Source of the DNA: an uncultured Collinsella sp.
GTDB lineage: Bacteria > Actinomycetota > Coriobacteriia > Coriobacteriales > Coriobacteriaceae
Assembly: GCA_902470905.1 (NCBI GenBank)
Contig: CABRIC010000021.1
Coordinates: 1 to 28,189, forward strand
Reading direction: 5' to 3'
DNA: 28,189 bases
The notes beneath the pieces are model-generated. The model worked only from the letters and a program-made list of their open reading frames with translations. It had not been told where the DNA came from and did no database searches. Numbering within the stretch: the stretch's first letter is position 1; every line of letters starts with the position of its first letter. Position numbers and translations under genes: made by a program. Of this stretch, positions 20,859 to 28,189 are shown one piece after another.

Positions 20859-23639
20859 ATGGATGGTCCAAGCGTGAGTCTCGGCAGCAAACTATCCAAT
20901 GCAAAGGTGTCCTTTGCGATCTTTAAGCGCGACATTAAGCGACTGCTTGTGAACCCCGTCGCCTTGGTGGTTACCCTTGGCGTGTGCGTTATTCCCTCGC
21001 TGTATGCCTGGTACAACATCGTGGCCAACTGGGATCCGTACGGAAATACCCAGGGTATCAAGATTGCCATCGCCAACAACGATCGGGGCACCCAAAACGA
21101 CTTGGTGGGCGAGCTCAACGCGGGCGATCAGGTTGTCGATCAGCTCAAGGAGAACGATCAGCTGGGCTGGACCTTCGTCGATTCGGCGTCCGATGCCAAG
21201 GAGGGCGTCGAGAGCGGTGAGTACTATGCGGCCATCGTAATCCCCAAGAACTTCTCGGATAACCTGGTTTCGATGCTCGACGGCAACTACCATCAGCCCA
21301 AGCTTACGTACTACGTCAATGAGAAGAAGAGCGCCATTGCACCCAAGGTTACCGACACCGGTGCAAGTACCATCGAGAAGCAGATCAACTCGGAATTTGT
21401 CTCCACGGTGGGCGAGACCGTTGCCAGTATTGCCAAGGATGCCGGAGTCGATTTAAAGGACAAGGCAACCCAGACTCTGGATTCGTTGGCAAGTTCTGTC
21501 TCCGAGGCATCCGATACCTTGGGCGAGGTGCGCGATTCGATTGGCGATATGAATGCCGCCATCGATAAGACGAGTGGCGCCATCGCCTCGGCCGATGCGG
21601 CACTTGCCGGCCTGCAGGGTCAGGCGCCGTCACTGACGCAGGCGATCTCTCAGGGTAACGACCTGCTGGGCGAAGCTCGCACCACGGCGGGTAACTCTAT
21701 CGCCTCGCTCTCCAAGGCGCTCTCGGAAGGCAGCCTTGCGCTTACCAAGACGTCGGCCTCCGCGAACGCTGCCATCGGCAAGCTGACGGGCACGGTCACA
21801 TCTACGACCACCCGTATCGACAACTCGCTCGAGTCTCTCCAAGCGACAATCGACCACAATAAGGCCGTTATCGGGCACTTAGAGATTCTCGCCAATGACA
21901 CGTCGACAGGTTCCGAGGAAATTGACGCGCGCATTGTATCGACCATCGATTTGCTTCGAGAGCAGAATGAAAAGCTTCAGAGCATCAAGGACGGTCTGTC
22001 TGCGCAGTCGAGCGCCATGGCGAATGACGCCGCGGCTGTCTCGGGTGCCAGCGAAGCTATCAATAACGCAATTCAGACCGGTGCGACCAACCTTGGCCAG
22101 GCCCAGACGGACCTGGGTCAAAACGCGCTGCCGAAGGCCTCGAGCGCGCTTGATTCCTTTGCCGCCGTCTCGGGTGATTTGACGGGTATCGTATCTGGCC
22201 TCACGCCCACGATTGCAAGCGCGCGCGGTACGCTTTCGCAGCTTAACGCTACGCTCGGCCAGGCCAAGACCACGCTGTCCCAGACCGATTCCTCGCTTGC
22301 CAAGGTCCAGGACAAGCTTGCGACCGCAGCCAATGACATCGCGGCGCTGCAGACCTCTGAGTCTATGGGCGAGCTCGCCGACCTTATGGGCGTCGATGTC
22401 AATGACGTGGCAGATTTCATGGCCTCTCCGGTCGAGCTGACGTCCAAGTCGATCTATCCGGTCAAGAGCTTTGGCTCGGGCATCGCTCCCTTCTACACCA
22501 ATCTGGCGCTTTGGGTGGGCGGCTATGTGCTCATCGCCATCTACAAGCTCGAGGTCGACCGTGAAGGTGTTGGCAGCTTTACGGCGCGCCAAGGCTACTT
22601 TGGCCGCTGGTTGCTCATGGTGATCCTGGGCGCGTTGCAGGCCATCATCGTTACGGTGGGTGATCTGGTCATTGGCGTACAGTGCGTCAACCCGCTGCTG
22701 TTCGTGCTGGGCGGCATCGCCATCTCGTTTACGTACGTCAACATCATTTACGCGCTGTCCACTACGTTTAAGCACATCGGCAAGGCAATCGGCGTCATTC
22801 TGGTTATCGTGCAGATCCCGGGTTCGTCGGGCATGTACCCCATCGAGATGATGCCTGGCTTCTTCCAGTGGCTGCACCCGCTGCTGCCCTTTACCTACGG
22901 CATCAATCTGCTGCGCGAGACGGTCGGCGGCATGTACTCGTTTAACTACCTGTTTAACCTGTGCATTCTGGGCGTGTTCTTGATCGTGGCGCTCTTTATC
23001 GGCCTGCAGCTGCGTCCGCTGCTGCTCAACCTTAACCTGCTCTTTGATAAACAGCTCTCCACGACCGGTATGATGATTTGCGAGTCCAACGACCTGCCGC
23101 GCCAGCGCTACTCGCTGCGCACGGCCATGCGCGTCATGCTCGATTCCGATTCGTACCGTCGCGAACTGCTCGATCATGCGGTCGCCTTTGAACATCGCTA
23201 CCCGTACTACATCAAGGGCGGTTTTGCCGCCGTGGTGGGCGTTCAGGTCCTGCTCTTTGTCCTGTCGACGGTTCTCGATATCGACAATAACGGCAAGATC
23301 ATCCTGCTTGTCATTTGGATCATCTCGGTTATTGCCATCTGCGGCTGGCTGATCAATATCGAATATATCCGAGCGAGCCTCAATACCCAGATGCGCATCT
23401 CGGCGCTTTCGGATGAGGACCTGCGTCGCGAGATGCGCGAACACACGGCCGCCATTCCTGCCGCCCGCCACATGTTTGGCCTCAACGCCAGCGAGCGTGG
23501 TGCCAAGGGCGGCGATCAGTCCACGGGCCGCTTGCCGTATATCGGCTCGCACCATAAATCTCAGGGCAGCGACAGCACAGCCACAAATGATGGAGATACC
23601 ACCGCGCTTGGCAAGCACTCCAAAGGAGGTGAGGCATAA
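20859..23639 (+). CDS. YhgE/Pip-family membrane protein with extra C-terminal region
   Basis: A large envelope protein of the YhgE/Pip family, related to phage-infection protein and to EsaA/YueB of type VII secretion loci. Counting from 20859 (926 residues): membrane segment at about 30-51 with PSLYAWYNIVANWDPYGNT, the family N-terminal signature; an extracytoplasmic region to about 530, rich in Ser, Ala and Asp and probably coiled coil; then an ABC-2-like set of membrane segments from about 545 to 720 with SSGMYPIEMMPGFFQWLHPL. A further 200 residues follow, with two more membrane segments (about 785-835) and a charged tail. The start is uncertain: an ATG at 20823 and a GTG at 20874 are also in frame. 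Its stop abuts the next gene. Confidence 0.88.
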   Translation: MDGPSVSLGSKLSNAKVSFAIFKRDIKRLLVNPVALVVTLGVCVIPSLYAWYNIVANWDPYGNTQGIKIAIANNDRGTQNDLVGELNAGDQVVDQLKENDQLGWTFVDSASDAKEGVESGEYYAAIVIPKNFSDNLVSMLDGNYHQPKLTYYVNEKKSAIAPKVTDTGASTIEKQINSEFVSTVGETVASIAKDAGVDLKDKATQTLDSLASSVSEASDTLGEVRDSIGDMNAAIDKTSGAIASADAALAGLQGQAPSLTQAISQGNDLLGEARTTAGNSIASLSKALSEGSLALTKTSASANAAIGKLTGTVTSTTTRIDNSLESLQATIDHNKAVIGHLEILANDTSTGSEEIDARIVSTIDLLREQNEKLQSIKDGLSAQSSAMANDAAAVSGASEAINNAIQTGATNLGQAQTDLGQNALPKASSALDSFAAVSGDLTGIVSGLTPTIASARGTLSQLNATLGQAKTTLSQTDSSLAKVQDKLATAANDIAALQTSESMGELADLMGVDVNDVADFMASPVELTSKSIYPVKSFGSGIAPFYTNLALWVGGYVLIAIYKLEVDREGVGSFTARQGYFGRWLLMVILGALQAIIVTVGDLVIGVQCVNPLLFVLGGIAISFTYVNIIYALSTTFKHIGKAIGVILVIVQIPGSSGMYPIEMMPGFFQWLHPLLPFTYGINLLRETVGGMYSFNYLFNLCILGVFLIVALFIGLQLRPLLLNLNLLFDKQLSTTGMMICESNDLPRQRYSLRTAMRVMLDSDSYRRELLDHAVAFEHRYPYYIKGGFAAVVGVQVLLFVLSTVLDIDNNGKIILLVIWIISVIAICGWLINIEYIRASLNTQMRISALSDEDLRREMREHTAAIPAARHMFGLNASERGAKGGDQSTGRLPYIGSHHKSQGSDSTATNDGDTTALGKHSKGGEA

Positions 23640-25829
23640 ATGAAGAACATCCTGCATCTGTTTAAGCGCGATGTCCAAAACGTGTCTCGCTCCGTGATCG
23701 GCTTGGTTGTCGTGATGGGCCTCATTATCGTACCGTGTCTGTACGCGTGGTTTAACATCGCCGGCAGCTGGGATCCGTACGGCAACACCGGCAATCTTAA
23801 GATCGCCGTGGTCAACACCGATGAGGGTTACGAGAGCGATTTGATCCCCGTCGAGGTTAACGTGGGCGAAAACGTGACCGCCACCCTACGCGGCAACGAG
23901 AGCTTCGATTGGGTTGTGCTCAACAATCGCGAAAAGGCTATCGAGGGCGTTAAGTCGGGCGCTTACTATGCGGCCGTCGTAATCCCCAAGAGCTTTAGCT
24001 CCGACATGATGACGCTTTTCTCGACCGACGTGAAACACGCCGATATCGAGTTTTACGAGAACCAGAAGGCCAACGCCATTGCGCAGATCGTGACCGAGAA
24101 GGGTTCGAGTGCCGTTCAGAGCCAGGTTAACGAAACTTTTACCGAGACCATTACGAGCATCGGTCTTAAGACGGTGTCCAGCCTGCTCGATTACATGAGC
24201 ACCGACCAGGTCAGCAACTTTATCGCCAACCTGTCCTCGACGCTTGGCGATTCGATTGAGGACCTGCGAGACGTTCAGGCAAATGCTTCGTCGCTGGCGG
24301 GCATTTTGAGCTCCACGTCCGATTCGCTGACGTCGGCGAGCGGCATGCTCAAGCAGACGGGCACGGTCGATGAGTCAACGAAGCAGCTGATGGAGCATGT
24401 CAAGAGCGGTATTAGCGATTCCAAGGAAGCGCTGAAGGACGCCAACGACGCCATCAATGCCGCGATTGACGGAAGCACGGGCTCGTTTGACAACGTGTCC
24501 GCCGAGCTTGCGAAGGCATTTGATGCCGCGAATCAACATGTCGACCTTACAGTGTCCCAGCTCAACGATGCCGCGGCGGCGCTCAACACGCGTGCCGACG
24601 ATATCGACGCCACGGCCGACCAGCTCCGCAGCTTTGCCGATCAGGTGACTGACGAAAAACTCCAGGACAGCCTCAAGTCAGTGGCAACATCGCTGAGCAG
24701 GATTGCTGTGGAGTATCGCAACAACGCCAAGGATCTGGCGGCCACCGCGAAGTCTCTCTCCGATAGCATGGCCGAGGTTAACAACTCGCGTGCCGAGGTC
24801 GATCAGGCCATCGCCGATGCCAAGGCCGGCATCGCGGGCGCCAAATCCGATTACGATTCCACGTTCTCGGTTAAGGCCAAGGAGCTCAAGAAGACGGTTT
24901 CGGGCATTCTGGACTCGCTTGATGGCATCTCGGGCGACCTGGATAGCGCCGTAGGCGGCCTGACCGACGCGTCCGGTTCGCTGGCAAAGGGCCTCTCCAA
25001 GGCTGCAAAGCTGGTCAACAAGGCTTCTGATCAGCTGGGCGAGGCGTCGGACAAGATCAGTGCGTTTAAGGACGAGCTCGACGGCGCCTTGATGTCGGAT
25101 GACCTCGCTACGATCAAGACGATGATCGGCAATGATCCCGAGGGTCTGGCCGTGTCGCTTTCCGGCCCCGTCGCGCTCGATCGCAAGCCGGTCTATCCGA
25201 TTCGCAACTACGGTTCGGCCATGGCACCGTTCTACACGATTCTGTCGCTCTGGGTGGGCTCGATTGTGCTGGCGGCCATGATGAAGGTCTCGGTTGACGA
25301 TGAGCTTATCAACGAGCTCATCCCCGTGCGCCTGCACGAGATCTACCTGGGCCGCTACCTGTTCTTTGGCGGTCTGGCCCTGCTGCAGGCAACGCTCGTG
25401 TGTGCGGGCGACATCCTGTTCTTTGGCATCCAGTGCGACGACCCGCTGCAGTTTGTGCTGGCGGGCTGGGTCGCGAGTCTCGTGTTCTCCAATATCGTCT
25501 ACACGCTTACGGTTTCGTTTGGCGATATCGGCAAGGCGCTCGCCGTCGTGCTGCTGGTCATGCAGGTCGGCGGTTCGGGCGGCACGTTCCCCATCGAGAT
25601 GACCGGCCCCGTGTTCCAGGCGATCTATCCGTTCCTGCCGTTCACCCACGGCATCAACGCCATGCACGCCGCCATGGCCGGTGCGTACCACATGGAGTAC
25701 TGGATTGAGCTGGGCATCTTGGCAAGCTATCTGATTCCGTCACTGGCACTGGGCGTCGTCTTCCGCCGCCCGGTCATCAAAGCCAACGACTGGATCATCG
25801 AAAAACTGGAGTCAACCAAATTGATTTAG
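23640..25829 (+). CDS. YhgE/Pip-family membrane protein, second of a pair
   Basis: A 729-residue paralogue of the preceding protein. It has the same plan without the extra C-terminal region: membrane segment at about 15-40 with PCLYAWFNIAGSWDPYGNT, a long extracytoplasmic helical region, and a C-terminal multi-spanning domain from about 520 with GGSGGTFPIEMTGPVFQAIYPF. Shared blocks with its neighbour (SLYAW, WDPYGNT, YYAAIVIPK/YYAAVVIPK, FPIEM/YPIEM) show an old duplication with strong divergence in the middle. The ATG directly follows the upstream stop, with AAAGGAGGTGAG before it, so the two are made together and may form a heteromer. The transport or secretion role is not known. Confidence 0.9.
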   Translation: MKNILHLFKRDVQNVSRSVIGLVVVMGLIIVPCLYAWFNIAGSWDPYGNTGNLKIAVVNTDEGYESDLIPVEVNVGENVTATLRGNESFDWVVLNNREKAIEGVKSGAYYAAVVIPKSFSSDMMTLFSTDVKHADIEFYENQKANAIAQIVTEKGSSAVQSQVNETFTETITSIGLKTVSSLLDYMSTDQVSNFIANLSSTLGDSIEDLRDVQANASSLAGILSSTSDSLTSASGMLKQTGTVDESTKQLMEHVKSGISDSKEALKDANDAINAAIDGSTGSFDNVSAELAKAFDAANQHVDLTVSQLNDAAAALNTRADDIDATADQLRSFADQVTDEKLQDSLKSVATSLSRIAVEYRNNAKDLAATAKSLSDSMAEVNNSRAEVDQAIADAKAGIAGAKSDYDSTFSVKAKELKKTVSGILDSLDGISGDLDSAVGGLTDASGSLAKGLSKAAKLVNKASDQLGEASDKISAFKDELDGALMSDDLATIKTMIGNDPEGLAVSLSGPVALDRKPVYPIRNYGSAMAPFYTILSLWVGSIVLAAMMKVSVDDELINELIPVRLHEIYLGRYLFFGGLALLQATLVCAGDILFFGIQCDDPLQFVLAGWVASLVFSNIVYTLTVSFGDIGKALAVVLLVMQVGGSGGTFPIEMTGPVFQAIYPFLPFTHGINAMHAAMAGAYHMEYWIELGILASYLIPSLALGVVFRRPVIKANDWIIEKLESTKLI

Positions 25830-25892
25830 TTCAGCAACGTAAACGCCGTCGGAACATCGAGATCTTCCAACCCGATGCTTTAGCGTAGTGAA

Positions 25893-25960
25893 TTGCACGG
25901 GCTGCTTGGTTGTTGCTACAGTAGCGGGGCGTGCCGGGGGTCCGGTGCGCCCTGCTTTTA
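25893..25960 (+). terminator. terminator after the YhgE/Pip pair, with a promoter-like sequence in front
   Basis: AGCGGGGCGTGCCGG (25923-25937) and CCGGTGCGCCCTGCT (25942-25956) form a 15-pair stem with wobbles, a GGGT loop and a T-rich tail. Just upstream, TTGCAC (25893-25898), 18 bases and TACAGT (25917-25922) look like a promoter whose transcript would start at the stem. Confidence 0.65.
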
Positions 25961-26030
25961 TTTGACCATGAGGCGGCACGCAGCCATGCGCGTGCGGACA
26001 CCACGCCCAGATTGAGCGCGAGGATGCCCT

Positions 26031-27014
26031 ATGGCCCAGCATGCCACTGACAATATCGAAATGATGCCCGATAGCCCTGTTGCTCGCGAGGACCTGGGCG
26101 CGGGCGGCACCTCCCGCGGCGCCGGCGCTCGCTCGCCGCTGTTCTGGAAAGTCCTGCTGCTTTCGGTGGCAGTCGTCTGGGGCTACTCCTTTACGACCAT
26201 GAAGGACGCGCTCGACACCATTCCGGTGTTCGAACTGCTCTACGTGCGCTTTCTGCCTGCGGCGTTGGTCATGTTTTTCATCTTCCACAAGCGCATCATC
26301 GCGCACCTCAACGCCCGCAACCTTATCGTCGGACTTGGCATGGGCGCACTTATGTGGGCCGCCTACGCCCTGCAGACAGTCGGTCTGGCGCACACCACGG
26401 CGGGCAAGAATGCTTTTTTGACGGGCACGTATTGCATCGTTGTGCCGTTCGCGAGCTATTTTCTGAGCGGCGAAAAACTCACCCGCTATAACCTGGGCGC
26501 GGCGCTGCTGTGCTTGGCGGGCATTGGCTTGGTGGCGCTCGATAGCGTTGAATTCAACATCGGTGATGTCATTACGCTGGCGGGTGCGGTCTTTTTCGCC
26601 ATCCAGATGGCGGTGACTGCCAAGTACGGTCGCAAAATGGACATCAACGTCATCACGTTTTGGATGTTTGTGGGCAACGGCGTGCTGAGCCTGGCAACGT
26701 CGCTGCTATTCGAGACCCAAGCGCCTCTGTCCGTGTGGACGCCGAGCTTTATCAGCGCGATGGCGTTTCTCTCGGTTGGTTGCACATGCGCGGCTCTGCT
26801 CATCCAAAACGTCGGCTTGGCGCATGTCTCGGCCTCGACGGGCTCACTGCTCCTTTCGATGGAGTCGCCTTCGGGCGTGCTGTTCTCGGTGCTGCTGATG
26901 GGGGAGGCGCTCACCTCGCGCCTGCTCGCCGGCTTCGCGCTCATCTTTCTTTCGATTATCTTGAGCGAGACGCATTTCGATTTTTTGCGTCGAAAGCCGC
27001 GTCCGCAATTGTAA
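26031..27014 (+). CDS. DMT-superfamily (EamA) transporter
   Basis: A 327-residue inner-membrane permease of the drug/metabolite transporter superfamily. After a hydrophilic N-terminus of about 35 residues there are about ten hydrophobic segments in two EamA-type halves. Typical features are VVWGYSFTTMKDAL in the first segment, AGKNAFLTGTYCIVVPFASYFLSGEKL at the fourth, and LSMESPSGVLFSVLLMGEALTSRLLAG near the end. The tail is basic (RRKPRPQL). The substrate cannot be told from sequence; many relatives export amino acids or metabolites. A GCGAGGA-type ribosome binding site precedes the ATG and a terminator follows. Confidence 0.9.
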   Translation: MAQHATDNIEMMPDSPVAREDLGAGGTSRGAGARSPLFWKVLLLSVAVVWGYSFTTMKDALDTIPVFELLYVRFLPAALVMFFIFHKRIIAHLNARNLIVGLGMGALMWAAYALQTVGLAHTTAGKNAFLTGTYCIVVPFASYFLSGEKLTRYNLGAALLCLAGIGLVALDSVEFNIGDVITLAGAVFFAIQMAVTAKYGRKMDINVITFWMFVGNGVLSLATSLLFETQAPLSVWTPSFISAMAFLSVGCTCAALLIQNVGLAHVSASTGSLLLSMESPSGVLFSVLLMGEALTSRLLAGFALIFLSIILSETHFDFLRRKPRPQL

Positions 27015-27026
27015 ACAATTTGTTGC

Positions 27027-27051
27027 GCCGCCTCCCGGGGCGGCATTTTTT
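27027..27051 (+). terminator. terminator of the DMT transporter
   Basis: GCCGCC (27027-27032) pairs with GGCGGC (27039-27044), followed by A and six T. Confidence 0.85.
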
Positions 27052-27077
27052 ATGCGTCGCCCTTAAAGTAGTACCTT

Positions 27078-27099
27078 GCACTTTACGCTATCAAAGTGC
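27078..27099. promoter_or_regulatory. inverted repeat upstream of the M20 gene
   Basis: GCACTTT (27078-27084) and AAAGTGC (27093-27099), perfect seven-base arms eight apart. TTGCAC (27076-27081), a possible -35 box, overlaps the left arm, so it may be an operator. Confidence 0.35.
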
Positions 27100-27129
27100 T
27101 TGCTGCAAAAACGTTACTGGAGGGCATCT

Positions 27130-28142
27130 ATGGCACCAGCACTGTCCGATCTTCAACCGCAATCAGCGCCCAAGGCCACCGCGGCGGCGCAGACCGCTAT
27201 CGGTGACGGTCTTGTTGCAGAAGCTCAGGCTTTTGCAGACGAGCTCGCTGCGTGGCGACACGATTTACATCAGATGCCCGAGCTGGGTAATAGCCTCCCG
27301 CAGACCTCTACGTATATCCAAGCGCGCCTGACCGAGATGGACATCCCATTTGCAACGCTCGTCGATGGTTCCTGCGTTGTGGGCCTTGTCGGCGCCGGTG
27401 CCGCCGCGGCCCAAGGCAATGGCGTCTGCACGAATGAGCAGGCCGGTACGGTCATCATGCTTCGTGGCGACATGGACGCCCTGCCCGTTGCCGAGGAATC
27501 CGGCGAGCCCTTTGCATCCACCAACGGCTGCATGCACGCTTGCGGTCACGATATGCACGCGACGGCGCTGCTTGGTGCGGCTCGTATGCTCAAAGCTCGC
27601 GAGGCAGAGCTTGTTGATGCCAACGCTACGGTTAAGTTGCTGTTCCAGCCGGGCGAGGAAACCTTTGAGGGTGCCCGCGCCGCCATCGCCGACGGTCTGC
27701 TGCAGAACCCGCGTCCTCAGGTCGCCTTTGCCATGCATGTCAATAGCCAGTCGCCGCTCGGCCTGGTGCTCTACGGCAGCCCGGCGCTCTCGGGCGTGTA
27801 CGGTTTTCGTATCACGCTTCAGGGCAAGGGCGGCCATGGCTCGAGCCCCGAGATTTGCATCGACCCCATCACGGCCGGCGTGCATGTGCATCTGGCGCTT
27901 CAGGAGCTTATCGCTCGCGAAGTGCCGGCGGCTAAGGAGGTCGCGCTTACCGTTGGCAAGTTCGCCGGCGGTCAGGCCGCAAATGTCATCCCCGACACTT
28001 GTGTGCTCGAGGGAACGCTGCGTGGCTTCGATGTCGAGCTCATGGCTCATCTCAAGGAGCGTATCGCCGAGGTCGTTAACGGCGTGGCCGCAACGTATCG
28101 CACGCCGGCGACCCTCGAGACACTCTCGGATGTTCCCCCGCT
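27130..28142 (+). CDS. M20-family metal-dependent amidohydrolase (3' truncated)
   Basis: A zinc-dependent amidohydrolase of the M20 family (hippurate hydrolase, N-acyl-amino-acid amidohydrolase and related enzymes). Visible motifs are WRHDLHQMPELG near residue 45, LRGDMDALPV, HACGHDMH (metal ligands), FQPGEE and GKGGHGSSPE at the start of the dimerisation domain. About 337 residues are present of an expected 390-430. The gene does not end naturally: the genomic sequence stops at about 28142, where adapter begins. The ATG is supported by CTGGAGGG just upstream. The N-terminus has an unusual Ala-rich lead of about 30 residues. The substrate cannot be decided. Confidence 0.88.
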
Positions 28143-28189
28143 CTGTCTCTTATACACATCTCCGAGCCCACGAGACGCTACGCTATCTC
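28143..28189 (+). other. Illumina Nextera adapter, not genomic
   Basis: From 28143 the sequence is the Nextera transposase end (CTGTCTCTTATACACATCT), then the read-2 adapter (CCGAGCCCACGAGAC, 28162-28176), then an 8-base index (28177-28184) and ATCTC, the start of the P7 arm. The amidohydrolase frame reads through it only by chance. Confidence 0.98.

Noticed and set aside
28143..28189. Natural C-terminal continuation of the M20 protein
   Set aside because: The bases are sequencing adapter; the apparent reading frame is artificial.

Overview
The window looks like one assembled contig from a high-GC Gram-positive gut anaerobe of the class Coriobacteriia, most likely Collinsella or a close relative. 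This is judged from gene content, strong GGAGG-type ribosome binding sites, GTG starts and GC-rich codon use; no search was run. Its last 47 bases are not genomic: they match Illumina Nextera adapter, an 8-base index and the start of the P7 arm. The final gene is therefore truncated by the contig end.

Layout. 1-315: the 3' end of a tRNA and its terminator, then a GC-rich palindromic element, then a second copy of the same tRNA end and terminator. 316-4852: SPFH membrane protein, rlmH, proC, a 57-residue membrane protein (minus strand), serS and an unknown small protein. 4853-6046: three identical tRNA-Arg(ACG) genes, each with its own promoter and terminator; two are followed by the same palindromic element and a regenerated tRNA 3' end. 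6047-8671: an 813-residue unknown protein with a helical-repeat region, then tRNA-Ser(GCU). 8746-12303: a D,D-carboxypeptidase (minus strand) divergent from a VanR/VanS-like two-component pair. 12304-15503: pstB without pstSCA, then a PhoB/PhoR-like pair. 15623-17763: a three-gene tyrosine-phosphorylation cassette (Wzz-like modulator, BY-kinase, PHP phosphatase). 17803-20528: a GNAT acetyltransferase and htpG. 20738-25829: two translationally adjacent YhgE/Pip-family membrane proteins. 26031-28142: a DMT-family transporter and a partial M20 amidohydrolase.

How the genes fit together. The middle of the window is rich in envelope and signalling functions: a peptidoglycan carboxypeptidase facing a VanRS-like sensor system, a phosphate ABC ATPase next to a Pho-type sensor system, a tyrosine kinase/phosphatase switch normally used for surface polysaccharide, and two large envelope-spanning proteins. 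Candidate operators with the 11-bp periodicity used by OmpR/PhoB regulators lie upstream of vanR-like and upstream of pstB.

The least explained feature is the tRNA-linked element. An 88-base core occurs three times (77-82 of 88 positions identical, no gaps). It always sits between a tRNA terminator and a duplicated tRNA 3' end plus terminator. Its left edge carries an inverted T-arm that matches the particular tRNA beside it. An inverted T-arm also lies downstream of tRNA-Ser. No integrase or transposase is present here. This may be a small tRNA-3'-end-targeting mobile or recombinational element.
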